A DNA stretch of 64,000 bases from Terrisporobacter glycolicus ATCC 14880 = DSM 1288 (GCF_036812735.1 NZ_CP117523.1:2294001-2358000), one strand, 5' to 3'. Numbered from the stretch's first letter, positions 34,586 through 43,577 are shown. Notes: generated from the letters alone by a model not told the origin. Numbers and translations are program-made.

Positions 34586-36274
34586 TTATAATTTAGCAAA
34601 GTCATAGATATTGATCCCTTTACGTTTTAAGTCCCTAATTATTTTTTCAGCTTCACTCATTCTATTCCACTCTATTAAAATTCTTATTTTGTAAATATAA
34701 ACATTTAGTTCATACTTAGTCTTTTTCAAAACTTCATTGCATATATCATATGCTTCAACAAAACGTTCTAAATTATATAATGATTCTATTTTATAGTTAT
34801 ATATTAAGATATAATTATCATCCTTTAACATTTCGTCACATATTGTTATTGTTTTTTCATATTCCTTCATACTATACAATAATTCTATAATAATTAATAG
34901 ATATTGTGAATTATGTAAATTTTGACTTAACAAACTTTCTATTTTTTCTAGACACATATTTTTATTACCTAATTCAAAATATATTGAGCTTAATTGCAAA
35001 GTAACACTTTCTTCTTCTAGCAAACTTCCCATTCTATATCCAAATATTTTTTTCAATTTGATTTTCTTATTATGATCTAGGTCTTTAATCAACTCTATCC
35101 ATTTTTTAGCATAATCAAGTGATTTTGATAATTCTTTCGTTTGAGTATATAATTTAGTCATTAATGCATAATATATTGCTTCATTTTCATTATCTATATT
35201 TATTTCTCTTAAAATTGATAATGCCTTTTCATATTCTTGTATTTCTATGTATATAGATGCTTTTTGTAAGCTCAAATAATAATCCTTTTTGTTTTTAATA
35301 GATTTTTTTATAAATGACTCATTAATTATTTTCACTCTTTCATCGTTTTTTGCTATATAACCTATGTTTGATAAATATTCTATTAAATCTTTTGCTTCTA
35401 ACATTTTATCTCGCATAATATAAGAGCTACATAATCCTTCTATTGCTAAAATATTTCTAGGTTCTACTTTTATAACTTCTTCCAAAAACTCACTTGCTAA
35501 TTTATAGTTATTATTATGCATACAAGAATCACCTTGAAGCATTTTTACATCAGTTAAATAACTATATTGCTTTTTCAAATTAGAAATTATAATTTTGCAT
35601 TTGATTCTATTATGATTTTTGGAATAAAATATGTATTTAATAACATCAAGTTGAGGATGTTGAATATTTAAACATTTTATTTTTTTCAATAGTGTTTTTG
35701 CTTCTTTCAATTCATCATTTTTAACACTATAATCGAGTTCGTAAAATAAATTTAAAAATGTATTATAATCTAACTCTTCTTTAATTTCAAACAATTCATA
35801 TAAAGGATATTCTTTTTTATTTATATCACGTATTAATTTATTTATAAATGTTGTTGGAAATCTCTTATATAATTCACCTTGCTTTTCTATTAATTCAAAC
35901 TTTTCATTAATAAGCTTTAATATATTTTGACTTACATAATATTCTTTCATAAGAAGAATGATTAATAAATCTCTTACTTCATCTTTTGTTTCTATAGAGT
36001 TGCATACATCCTCTTGCAATATCTTACGCCATATTTTCAAATTATTTCTAAGTATAAAAGATTCATATATTATTTTTATTCTTTCTAACCAATTACGTAC
36101 TTTAATATTACTTATGTTATCAAAATATGAAAATAAGCACTTCTTATATTCTTCTCTCAAGTATTCAAACTCTTCTGGATTACTTATCTGATTTATTCTC
36201 TTTAATTCAATAGTGTAGTACTTTTTTAAGGAAGTTTTTGTTTTTTTATCCCCTGTATTAGATGTGTTAAACAT
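34586..36274 (-). CDS. Large helical TPR-repeat protein
   Basis: 562 aa, almost all alpha-helical. From about residue 215 onward it shows degenerate 34-residue repeats with TPR-style spacing, for example YLSLQKASIYIEIQEYEKAL, LSSIYFELGNKNMCLEKI and ELLYSMKEYEKTITI. There is no signal peptide, enzyme domain or DNA-binding domain, so it is probably a cytoplasmic scaffold. The N-terminal 200 residues are helical but unassigned. It is upstream of the PHP gene and may be co-transcribed. It resembles regulator-type TPR proteins of Firmicutes, but without an HTH the role stays open. Confidence 0.75.
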   Translation of the reverse strand: MFNTSNTGDKKTKTSLKKYYTIELKRINQISNPEEFEYLREEYKKCLFSYFDNISNIKVRNWLERIKIIYESFILRNNLKIWRKILQEDVCNSIETKDEVRDLLIILLMKEYYVSQNILKLINEKFELIEKQGELYKRFPTTFINKLIRDINKKEYPLYELFEIKEELDYNTFLNLFYELDYSVKNDELKEAKTLLKKIKCLNIQHPQLDVIKYIFYSKNHNRIKCKIIISNLKKQYSYLTDVKMLQGDSCMHNNNYKLASEFLEEVIKVEPRNILAIEGLCSSYIMRDKMLEAKDLIEYLSNIGYIAKNDERVKIINESFIKKSIKNKKDYYLSLQKASIYIEIQEYEKALSILREINIDNENEAIYYALMTKLYTQTKELSKSLDYAKKWIELIKDLDHNKKIKLKKIFGYRMGSLLEEESVTLQLSSIYFELGNKNMCLEKIESLLSQNLHNSQYLLIIIELLYSMKEYEKTITICDEMLKDDNYILIYNYKIESLYNLERFVEAYDICNEVLKKTKYELNVYIYKIRILIEWNRMSEAEKIIRDLKRKGINIYDFAKL

Positions 36275-36424
36275 TATTATAATCTCCTATGCATTTAAAA
36301 ATATAATAATGAAAATTTCCCCTTATTATATTTTTATCTAATTTTTATATTTATTTCGATTATAAGGACTTGACATAAGATGCTCCATTCTGCTACCCAG
36401 GCATAATTGTGGCTCAGTTGTTAA

Positions 36425-36453
36425 AAAACAAAAGCCAGTCTTATGACTAGCTT
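36425..36453 (-). terminator. Terminator of the lipoprotein gene
   Basis: AAGCCAGTC (36432-36440) and GACTAGCTT (36445-36453), one mismatch. On the minus strand it is followed by TTTGTTTTTTAA. Confidence 0.75.
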
Positions 36454-36486
36454 CAATCTACTTAGGTATTCTTATATGAATACAAA

Positions 36487-37053
36487 TTAATAAAATTTTA
36501 ATGATTCAAATGATTTTAAAACTTTATCTTTTGATTTATTTGCATAGCATGAATAAAATACTAATGTTCTGTCTTCTGACTCAGTTATATAATATATTTG
36601 ATAGTCATTTTCTATAACTTTCACTTGCTTCTCTCCTATAACTTTATCATATACTTTATTTTCAATTTTACATTCAAGTTCTGTTTTGTATATATCATTT
36701 GTATATCCTTCTAAACTTTTCTTTGTTTTAACTGCTCTTATATTTAAACCTTCTGATATAAGAGTCTTTTCATTAACTTTAACTGCTTCATTACTTGAAG
36801 GCGCTGCCATCGAAAATATGCAACATTCATCTAAGTTATCTAAATTAGTATTCCCATCATTATCAATATTAGCTTCGTCTATGTCTTCTTGTGCAGTCCA
36901 ATCTTTTGGTGTCTCCATTGAAAATCCAAATTTTTCATTAGTATATTTAATATTATCCATTTTACCATACCAAGAATCCGTAGATTTTTTACAGCCAACC
37001 ATAGATATTATAAAAACTAAAAAAACCAAAAATAATATTTTGTTTTTCACCAT
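36487..37053 (-). CDS. Lipoprotein of unknown function
   Basis: 188 aa with a lipobox (ISMVGC, Cys21). The mature part opens with YTNEKFGFSMETPKDW, the kind of segment that begins PsbP/Mog1-like (DUF1795-type) domains in clostridial lipoproteins, and continues as an alpha/beta domain to the C-terminus (DKVLKSFESLKF). It is anchored outside the membrane. GGGGG precedes ATG 37053. It is a single-gene unit. The 266 bp upstream (37054-37319) hold nothing I can name. Confidence 0.75.
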   Translation of the reverse strand: MVKNKILFLVFLVFIISMVGCKKSTDSWYGKMDNIKYTNEKFGFSMETPKDWTAQEDIDEANIDNDGNTNLDNLDECCIFSMAAPSSNEAVKVNEKTLISEGLNIRAVKTKKSLEGYTNDIYKTELECKIENKVYDKVIGEKQVKVIENDYQIYYITESEDRTLVFYSCYANKSKDKVLKSFESLKFY

Positions 37054-37319
37054 AATCCCCCTGTGTTTTAAGTTTCTATTTTATATTCTTATTATAGTCT
37101 AAATTTACTGAAAATTACATAATTTAACAAGCAATAAATTGAAATAATGTACGATTTCTATATTCATTTTGCTTTTAACTTATTTCTTGCAAGAATATTT
37201 TTCCAAATTATAAGCAAAAGTACCATATCAAACATAACGAAAGAAACCTTATCTGAAGAGTTAAAAAAGTTGACTAAACTACTTTAAACATAGTTCTTTT
37301 GTAAGTGTTAAAAAATATA

Positions 37320-37348
37320 TTGACATAGTTTTTGAAAAATAATATACT
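37320..37348 (+). promoter_or_regulatory. Sigma-A promoter of the riboswitch-add unit
   Basis: TTGACA (37320-37325), a 17-base spacer and TATACT (37343-37348). Transcription would start near 37355, just before the aptamer. Confidence 0.85.
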
Positions 37349-37362
37349 TAGTAGAAATATAT

Positions 37363-37430
37363 ATTTCGTATAACCTCAATAATATGGATTGAGGGTCTCT
37401 ACCAGAAACCAATAATTTCTGATTACGAAG
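37363..37430 (+). promoter_or_regulatory. Purine riboswitch aptamer, adenine type
   Basis: The three-way junction is complete. P1 is TTCGTA with TACGAA, J1/2 is TATAA, and P2 is CCTCAAT/ATTGAGG with loop AATATGG. J2/3 is GTCTCTACCAG, P3 is short, and J3/1 is GATTA. The base equivalent to position 74 is T (37423), which pairs with adenine; guanine aptamers have C there. It sits between a sigma-A promoter and a terminator in front of an adenosine/adenine deaminase gene, as known for add in Clostridium perfringens and Vibrio vulnificus. Confidence 0.93.
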
Positions 37431-37482
37431 AATGCTTACTTTAATTTAGTAAGTATTCTTTGTAATCAGAAATTTTTTTTAT
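37414..37482 (+). terminator. Riboswitch expression platform: terminator
   Basis: A 27-bp stem (37414-37440 with 37448-37474, two G-U pairs) is followed by a run of T. The left arm takes in the 3' strands of aptamer helices P3 and P1 and the J3/1 base that contacts adenine. Aptamer and terminator therefore exclude each other, and adenine binding should switch the gene on. Confidence 0.9.
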
Positions 37483-37517
37483 ACAAAAATTTATAAATAA
37501 TAAGGAGATGATACAAT

Positions 37518-38507
37518 ATGCTAAAAAAATTACCCAAAATAGAATTACATTGCCACTTAGATGGAAGTGTTAGACCACAAACAATAATAGATATTGCAAA
37601 AGAAGAAAATATAGAAATCCCATCACATGAATTATCAGAAATAGAGAACATGGTAAAAGTACCTTTTAATTGTGATTCTCTTGTAGAATATTTAAAAAGA
37701 TTTGATTTACCAAATAGAGTTATGCAAAGTAAAGAAAGTTTAAAAAGAATAACTTTTGAATTGTTAGAAGATGCCAGTAGTGAGAATTTAAAATACATGG
37801 AAATAAGATTCGCACCATTACTTCACACGTTAAATGGACTTAGTGTAAGTGAAGTAATAGAAAGTATATTAGACGGAATCAAAAAAGCCGAAGAAAAATA
37901 CCCTATAAAGGCCAATCTTATATTGGGTTGTATGAGAACTATGACTTTAGATGATGCAATATATGTGGTAGAAGAAGGAAAGAAATTTTTAAATAAAGGC
38001 GTTGTAGCTGTAGACTTATGCGGTGCTGAAAATGAAGGATTTGCAATAGAGTTTAAAGAAGCCATTGATTTGGCAAGGTCATTTGGATATAGAGTTACAA
38101 TACATGCAGGAGAAGCTGCAAGTGGAGTAAATGTATTAGAAGCAGTTGAAATATTAAAAGCTGAAAGAATTGGTCATGGTATAGGTATAAGAGATGTAAA
38201 AGAAGCATATGAAATAGTCAAAAATAAAAATATAGTTTTAGAAATGTGTCCAACTAGTAATGTGCAGACTAAGGCAGTAAATTCTTATGAAGATCATCCT
38301 TTTTATAAGTTTTATAAAGATGGATTAAAAGTTACTCTAAATACTGATAATAGAACAGTTTCTAATATTAATTTAACTAAAGAGTTTAATACTGTGGACA
38401 GTGTTTTTGAAATGAGTGAAGAAGATTATAAAGCTCTATACTTAGTTAGTGTAGATTCAACTTTTGCTGATGATAATACTAAACAGTGGTTAAGAGAATT
38501 TATATAA
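37518..38507 (+). CDS. add: Adenosine/adenine deaminase
   Basis: 329 aa, a TIM-barrel amidohydrolase. The metal motif is ELHCHLDGS (H12, H14), then zinc His in TIHAGE (with the catalytic Glu), the His in ERIGHGI, and the Asp pair in NTDNRT. It deaminates adenosine to inosine, or adenine to hypoxanthine in the adenine-deaminase branch. The ADA family holds both, and sequence alone does not settle it. Control by an adenine-sensing ON riboswitch means the enzyme is made when adenine is plentiful, fitting purine salvage. AAGGAG precedes ATG 37518. Confidence 0.92.
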   Translation: MLKKLPKIELHCHLDGSVRPQTIIDIAKEENIEIPSHELSEIENMVKVPFNCDSLVEYLKRFDLPNRVMQSKESLKRITFELLEDASSENLKYMEIRFAPLLHTLNGLSVSEVIESILDGIKKAEEKYPIKANLILGCMRTMTLDDAIYVVEEGKKFLNKGVVAVDLCGAENEGFAIEFKEAIDLARSFGYRVTIHAGEAASGVNVLEAVEILKAERIGHGIGIRDVKEAYEIVKNKNIVLEMCPTSNVQTKAVNSYEDHPFYKFYKDGLKVTLNTDNRTVSNINLTKEFNTVDSVFEMSEEDYKALYLVSVDSTFADDNTKQWLREFI

Positions 38508-38540
38508 GGCATGTAGACTTAGGTTTAATAAGTCTAGTAA

Positions 38541-38582
38541 AAAATGGATGCAATAAGGAAAACTTACTTGCATCCATTTTCT
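38541..38582 (+). terminator. Terminator of add
   Basis: AAAATGGATGCAA (38541-38553) pairs exactly with TTGCATCCATTTT (38568-38580). Confidence 0.85.
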
Positions 38583-38820
38583 TGCTTCTTTCTATGTAAA
38601 ACTATAAAACTTCTATCATACATCTCTCACCCTAGGTTTCAAAAAATCATATATCTTCTAATTTACTTCTTTAAATATATTAAAAAATTTATAAATATAT
38701 ATTTACAATAGGTTTTATATTATAATTTTCCAGAGGGAGGTAATAAAGTTGCATAAAAATCATGCAAACTAAATTTTATCTAAAATAAATATAACTTAAG
38801 GTTAAAAGGGGAAAATCTAA

Positions 38821-39963
38821 ATGAGATATGTTGAGTATGGAAAAACAGGAAAAAATGTTTCAGTAGTAGGATTTGGCGGATTAAGATTTGATTTAAGCAA
38901 AAGTAATGAAGAAAATGCAAAATTAGTAACTTATGCCTATGACAAAGGTATAAACTACTTTGACACAGCTCCTGGTTACTGTGATGGCAGAAGTGAAGAA
39001 ATTTTAGGTGTAGCCTTTAGACAACTAAAAAAAGAAGGAAAAACTGATTTTTATGTTTCTACAAAAGGTAGACCAACTGTTTGTGATACTGTAGAAAAAA
39101 CAGTAGCTTCTGTAAAAAAATCACTTAAAACTTTAGGAGTAGATAAAATAGATTTCTATCATGTGTGGTGCATTAGAAAAATGGAACATTACAACCTTGC
39201 CATGAAGCCAGGTGGACAATATGAAGGTTTATTAAAATGTAAAGAAGAAGGTCTAATCGATCATATAGTATTCTCTTCTCATCAACCAGGTGATGAAGTT
39301 TTACAAGTACTAGATGACAACAAGTTCGAAGGTGTTACTATGGGAATAAACTTATTGAACTTTCCTTACAGATGGAAAGGTGTAGAATATTCATACAATA
39401 AAAACTATGGTGTTGTAGCAATGAACCCTTTAAATGGTGGCGCTATCCCTCAACATAAAGATGCACTGTCTTTCTTAGCAAAAGAAGATGAAACAGCTAT
39501 AGACGCTGCTTTAAGATTTAATATAGGTAGCCCTCAGATAACTGTTTCTCTAATAGGATTTGGTAGTTTTTCTGATATAGATCATGCTTGTAACATAGCT
39601 GATGAAAATGAAGTTTATAGTGATGAAGATATAGAAAACATAAAAAATAAATTAGGTGAGCATATGAATGCTACTTGTAGTGGATGTGGATATTGTAAAG
39701 TCTGTCCTCAAGACATAAACACTCCAGCATATATGCTTTTATATAACGAAAAACAAATGTTCAAAAAAAGTGATGAGCAAATGATAGACGAAATTTATGG
39801 TCTTGAATGTTGGAATTACACTATGAACAGTCAAGGTAAGGCTGCTGATTGTATAGAGTGTGGTCAGTGTGAAAGCGAATGTACACAACATCTTCCTATA
39901 ATTGATAGATTAAAGGAAATAGCTAATTGGGAAGAAAAGGGCGTAAATAATATAACTGTATAG
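38821..39963 (+). CDS. Aldo/keto reductase with C-terminal [4Fe-4S] domain
   Basis: 380 aa. Residues 1-270 are an aldo/keto reductase barrel with the catalytic Asp and Tyr in YFDTAPGY, Lys in STKGR and His in FYHVW. The C-terminal 100 residues have ferredoxin-like cysteines: CSGCGYCKVCP and, after a gap, CIECGQCESEC, enough for two [4Fe-4S] clusters. This class is common in anaerobes and probably links NAD(P)H or ferredoxin to carbonyl reduction. The natural substrate is unknown. It is a single-gene unit with GGGG before ATG 38821. Confidence 0.88.
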   Translation: MRYVEYGKTGKNVSVVGFGGLRFDLSKSNEENAKLVTYAYDKGINYFDTAPGYCDGRSEEILGVAFRQLKKEGKTDFYVSTKGRPTVCDTVEKTVASVKKSLKTLGVDKIDFYHVWCIRKMEHYNLAMKPGGQYEGLLKCKEEGLIDHIVFSSHQPGDEVLQVLDDNKFEGVTMGINLLNFPYRWKGVEYSYNKNYGVVAMNPLNGGAIPQHKDALSFLAKEDETAIDAALRFNIGSPQITVSLIGFGSFSDIDHACNIADENEVYSDEDIENIKNKLGEHMNATCSGCGYCKVCPQDINTPAYMLLYNEKQMFKKSDEQMIDEIYGLECWNYTMNSQGKAADCIECGQCESECTQHLPIIDRLKEIANWEEKGVNNITV

Positions 39964-40006
39964 CTTCCTTATTTAATAAAATAATAAGTTTATAAAATAC
40001 ATAAAT

Positions 40007-40052
40007 AAAAGTAGAAGAGTATATTCTATTTAACATACTCTTCTACTTTTTA
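40007..40052. terminator. Bidirectional terminator between convergent genes
   Basis: AAAAGTAGAAGAGTAT (40007-40022) pairs with ATACTCTTCTACTTTT (40035-40050). It serves the aldo/keto reductase and the S41 peptidase gene. Confidence 0.9.
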
Positions 40053-40056
40053 TGAT

Positions 40057-41793
40057 TTAATTATTTATAACTTCTATTGCTTTTTCAATAAGTTCATCTC
40101 TGTTTTCTTTTATACCTTGAACCGTAGGCTCTATATAAACATCTGGCTTAATGCCTACTATTTGAGTTTGTGATTTATCTGGATTAAATACTCCAATACC
40201 TGTAATAGAAGTAATTACATTTCCAGGTAGACTAAACTCCGCTACATTTCCATCTGCACCAATAGAGTCACTACCTATTACTACAGCATTAGGTGCTTTT
40301 CTTAAAGACATAACTGTAAACTCTCCATTACTTTGAGTTCGTTCATTCATTAATATAGTAACTTTACCTTTGTAATAATTCTCATTATCTTTACCCACTT
40401 TTAAGTCTTCATCTAGTAATACAAATTCACCTGGCACTGATTGATTAACCATGGATATTTTTGAGAAAGATACTTCCTTAGGCATAAGATATTCACCTAA
40501 AGTATATGTTATAATGTCAGATGGATATTCTCTAAGGTCTATAATAATACCTTTTGTATCCATAAACTTTTTCATTATTTCATCAATTTCACCTGACTTT
40601 AATTGTCCTGGGTTTATATAACCTATATTTCCTTCTAACAGTTTATGTGAATCTGACTTCACTTCAAACATATCCATATCTTTGTAACATTTAACATTTT
40701 TTGTAAGCACTTCATTATCTCTTTTAATAGTTATTTGCATATTATCATCTTTAGTTCTAAATAAAAGATATTTTAAACTATTTACTATTGCGCTTTTCTT
40801 AGTAAGAGATCTATATTTAGATTTTTCTTTTACTACTTCAAATATATCTTTATTATTAATTTTTAAGACAATATCACCTTCTTGAAGATTACATTCATCT
40901 TTATATTTAGGTAATACTTTTTTTATAACAATTTGATTTTCTATTAATGCAAATTCAAAGGGTGCAAATTTATCTCCAATATATTTGTCTAAAATTCCAT
41001 TATAGTCCTTAACACCTGCATGAGAATCATGTATTTTGGTAGTAAGTTCTGATATTGCTAATTTGTATTCTAATTCATCTTTCGTTTCTATAAATTTAGG
41101 TATAAACTCTGTTAAAACACCGTCCCAGTCTTCTCCTATTATATCTTTGTAGGGATAATAATACTCTATTACATTCCAGTATCTAAATAAACCAAGTAGC
41201 TTGTAACCAGTGTCATCATAATTCATATTAGGATACTTCTCTTCATTTTTAAACTCTGAAAAACCATTAAGCATAGAAAAATTAACATAAGCTTTATTTC
41301 GTTTAGATATATTAGTATTTGATATTTTAATCAATAAATCACTTAATTCTTTATTAATATATTTTTCGTCTTTTATCCAGTCTATATCTCTTTTTAACAC
41401 AACTTCTTCATTATTATCTTCTTTAGGATTTTCTTCTACTTCACCAAATTTGTATATCCAGTCATATAGTATTTTGTCTGTTTCATTTGAGCTTTTCGCT
41501 TCTAATACCTTAGGCATTATTCTAAATAATTCATAATCCCAATTCACATTTCCAGAAATCACTTCTGGATGATAGTATTTTACTAGACCCCAAACTTTAC
41601 ATAATTTTTTTATATTTTTACTTTGGTTTTTATTTAATTGTTCTAATTTTATATTGCTCCCTGTAGCAAACTCTTTGTCAAAGTCTCTTTTGCTAACAAA
41701 AAATGAACAGATGACTGTTGTTATAATTAAAATACCTATTGAAACTAATATAGCTTTTTTAAGCCATGGATATTTATTTTTTTCTTTATTCAT
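40057..41793 (-). CDS. S41 family peptidase, membrane-anchored
   Basis: 578 aa with one N-terminal membrane helix (residues 11-31), the rest outside the cell. A central PDZ-like segment (LQEGDIVLKINNKDIFEVV, near 300) precedes the tail-specific protease core, with the strand GIIIDLREYPSD and the nucleophile region NERTQSNGEFTVMSL. The Ser in TQSNGE is the expected catalytic residue. The ~200-residue N-terminal part also resembles the non-catalytic domains of large clostridial S41 proteins. It is a single-gene unit, with GGGGG before ATG 41793. The substrate is unknown. Confidence 0.85.
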   Translation of the reverse strand: MNKEKNKYPWLKKAILVSIGILIITTVICSFFVSKRDFDKEFATGSNIKLEQLNKNQSKNIKKLCKVWGLVKYYHPEVISGNVNWDYELFRIMPKVLEAKSSNETDKILYDWIYKFGEVEENPKEDNNEEVVLKRDIDWIKDEKYINKELSDLLIKISNTNISKRNKAYVNFSMLNGFSEFKNEEKYPNMNYDDTGYKLLGLFRYWNVIEYYYPYKDIIGEDWDGVLTEFIPKFIETKDELEYKLAISELTTKIHDSHAGVKDYNGILDKYIGDKFAPFEFALIENQIVIKKVLPKYKDECNLQEGDIVLKINNKDIFEVVKEKSKYRSLTKKSAIVNSLKYLLFRTKDDNMQITIKRDNEVLTKNVKCYKDMDMFEVKSDSHKLLEGNIGYINPGQLKSGEIDEIMKKFMDTKGIIIDLREYPSDIITYTLGEYLMPKEVSFSKISMVNQSVPGEFVLLDEDLKVGKDNENYYKGKVTILMNERTQSNGEFTVMSLRKAPNAVVIGSDSIGADGNVAEFSLPGNVITSITGIGVFNPDKSQTQIVGIKPDVYIEPTVQGIKENRDELIEKAIEVINN

Positions 41794-42074
41794 TTTTCCC
41801 CCTAATAAATCTATAGTCTATATTTACTCTTTAAGTTATTATCTAATTCTTTCTCATTAATATTATATATATTATTGATTTATTTTTCATCAAACAATAT
41901 AGAAATAATCTTAATTTTACAGGAATAAATAATAATATGAACATTTTTCTATATCTTGTAAGGATTTTATATTATATACATATAAAATTTATTTTGAAAA
42001 TAGTTATAAATATGTTACTATGGGAATTGTATTAATATACATTTTTATAAAAAGAAATTTTCAGGAGGAAACTT

Positions 42075-42701
42075 ATGAACTATATTACAAAGGACGAACT
42101 AGACAATAAAGAATTAGCATCTACATTCTCTATTAAAAATGATGAATTAATATTTGATGAAAAGTCACCATACAAAACTGATTTTGAAGTAGGTGATATA
42201 GTAACATTAAAAAATAATTCTAAACAAATGGGAGTTGTTTCCTTTATAGAAGAAGACGAATTAAATATAAACTGGGATGATGATAGAGAATCTGTAGAAG
42301 CTTCTTCTAATTTAATAATTGTACCTCCTACTTTTGGAATACAATTATTTAAAAACAATGATTTACTTAATTTATGGGAAAATTTATCAAATGGTAAAAA
42401 TGACAGCTTTGATTTAAAATGCCTTTATATAAATGATAAAGTAGTAAATGAAGTTACTTTTATTAGAGCATACAAAAACACTGACACTTTAGTAGACAAA
42501 AGATTTAAAAGAACATTTTCACTATATAGAAAATTTGGTAATACTCAAATATTTAGGACTAATCTATATACTATTAGTAATAAAAATATAGAATTTAATT
42601 CTTCTAGATTTGTGTATTATTTATTACAAGATAATATTGTTTATTACTTAGGAATAGACTTAAACCGTGATGATTTAAATGCTTATTTATTTAAAAAGTA
42701 A
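42075..42701 (+). CDS. Hypothetical protein, 208 aa
   Basis: Not recognised. The first half contains a small beta-barrel-like stretch, FEVGDIVTLKNNSKQMGVV then INWDDDRESVEA, reminiscent of KOW/SH3-like folds. The second half is alpha/beta with no motif that I know. It has no signal or membrane helix. AGGAGG precedes ATG 42075 and a strong terminator follows, so it is a real gene. It converges with the four-repeat gene. Confidence 0.6.
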   Translation: MNYITKDELDNKELASTFSIKNDELIFDEKSPYKTDFEVGDIVTLKNNSKQMGVVSFIEEDELNINWDDDRESVEASSNLIIVPPTFGIQLFKNNDLLNLWENLSNGKNDSFDLKCLYINDKVVNEVTFIRAYKNTDTLVDKRFKRTFSLYRKFGNTQIFRTNLYTISNKNIEFNSSRFVYYLLQDNIVYYLGIDLNRDDLNAYLFKK

Positions 42702-42713
42702 TATATACAAAAT

Positions 42714-42762
42714 AAAAGCTATAAGTTATAGATAAAATATATCTATAATTTATAGCTTTTTA
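42714..42762. terminator. Bidirectional terminator between convergent genes
   Basis: A 21-bp stem (42714-42734 with 42740-42760) with one wobble pair and A and T tracts at the ends. It is used by the 208-aa gene and by the four-repeat gene on the other strand. Confidence 0.9.
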
Positions 42763-42763
42763 T

Positions 42764-43414
42764 TTACTCTTTATAATCTATTATTGTTTTACTAGTATCA
42801 AGATCTTGATTTAAGCATCTTTGGCTATTTATTCTTTCTGAAATAAGCATTTCATTTAAAATACCTTTTAATTCATAAATTGTACTTTCTAATTCTTGTT
42901 TTTTAGTTTTACCTTTTGCTGGTTGCTTGCTATCTTGTAATTCACATTTATGATCTATTATTGTTTTGCTAGTATCCAGGTCTTTGTTTAAACATCTTTG
43001 ACTGTTTGTTCTTTCTGATACTAACATAGTATCTACTAGCTTTCTTGTTTCTTGTATTAAACTATCCACTTCTTCTTCTGTAAATTCTTCATTAGTATCT
43101 TTATGTTCTATTATTGTTTTACTAGTATCTAAATTTTGATTTAAACATCTTTGACTGTTTATTCTTTCTGACACTAACATCATGTTGTACATACCTTTTA
43201 TTTCTGTTGCCAACTTATGTATTTCTAAACCTATTGAGTTTAAATCTTTTTGTGAAAATTCTTCACTAGTATCCTTATGATCTATTATTGTTTTGCTAGT
43301 ATCTAAATTTTGATTTAGACATCTTTGACTGTTTGTTCTTTCTGATACTAACATCATACTTAATAAATCAGATAATTCATTTTTTAAATGGCCTAATGCA
43401 TTATTTAATTTCAT
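42764..43414 (-). CDS. Protein of four near-identical 27-residue repeats joined by helical spacers
   Basis: 216 aa of unknown function. Four copies of a unit reading M-L-(V/I)-S-E-R-(T/I)-NSQRCLN-x2-LDTSKTII-(D/E)-(H/Y)-K lie at residues 21-47, 79-105, 130-156 and 189-215. The only Cys outside the repeats is C157. Spacers of 24-33 residues are acidic or lysine-rich and predicted helical (for example LNSIGLEIHKLATEIKGMYN). There is no signal peptide, membrane helix or known catalytic motif. GAGGTG lies 7 bases before ATG 43414. Two identical 16-bp palindromes lie upstream and a strong terminator follows, so it is an independently controlled gene. I know no family for it. An oligomeric scaffold or metal/nucleic-acid-binding array with one conserved Cys per unit is possible; this is inference. 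Confidence 0.8.
   Translation of the reverse strand: MKLNNALGHLKNELSDLLSMMLVSERTNSQRCLNQNLDTSKTIIDHKDTSEEFSQKDLNSIGLEIHKLATEIKGMYNMMLVSERINSQRCLNQNLDTSKTIIEHKDTNEEFTEEEVDSLIQETRKLVDTMLVSERTNSQRCLNKDLDTSKTIIDHKCELQDSKQPAKGKTKKQELESTIYELKGILNEMLISERINSQRCLNQDLDTSKTIIDYKE
42770..43354 (-). repeat. Four 81-bp coding repeats
   Basis: Units at 43274-43354, 43100-43180, 42947-43027 and 42770-42850. DNA identity is high, including at third codon positions (for example TTTTGCTAGTATC and CATCTTTGACTG recur). The intervals, 58, 51 and 59 codons, differ. High silent-site identity points to recent duplication or gene conversion. Confidence 0.9.
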
Positions 43415-43453
43415 TATTAATCACCTCATTATTATTTTATACATTTACATATT

Positions 43454-43560
43454 ATTTTCCCATGAAAATTTTTCAATTTCTACCGGTATTTTTTACCATT
43501 TTATTATATAAAATAACTTTTATACAATAAATTTATACCCACTTATTTTCCCATGAAAAT
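43454..43560. promoter_or_regulatory. Duplicated palindromic site upstream of the four-repeat gene
   Basis: ATTTTCCCATGAAAAT occurs at 43454-43469 and at 43545-43560, 91 bp apart. Identity extends to 20 bp. Each is an inverted repeat ATTTTC/GAAAAT around CCAT. The spacing and identity suggest two sites for one dimeric regulator. The nearer copy is 40 bp from the start codon of the four-repeat gene. Confidence 0.65.
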
Positions 43561-43577
43561 TTAAACTTTAAATTATT

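Noticed and set aside
37160-37290. Plus-strand reading ending SKSTISNITKETLSEELKKL then stop
   Set aside because: It looks like a C-terminal protein tail but has no start and no match I can name. Chance or old relic.
37466-37798. Antisense frame over the start of add
   Set aside because: It overlaps the riboswitch terminator and add, and shows no protein-like pattern.
42770-43354. Possible CRISPR-like regularly spaced repeats
   Set aside because: The units are 81 bp, in frame inside one coding gene, and spacing varies. No cas genes are present.
42764-43414. The four-repeat protein as a ribosomally made modified peptide precursor
   Set aside because: No maturation enzyme, leader-type N-terminus or exporter is adjacent. 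TldD/E lies about 17 kb away in its own operon.
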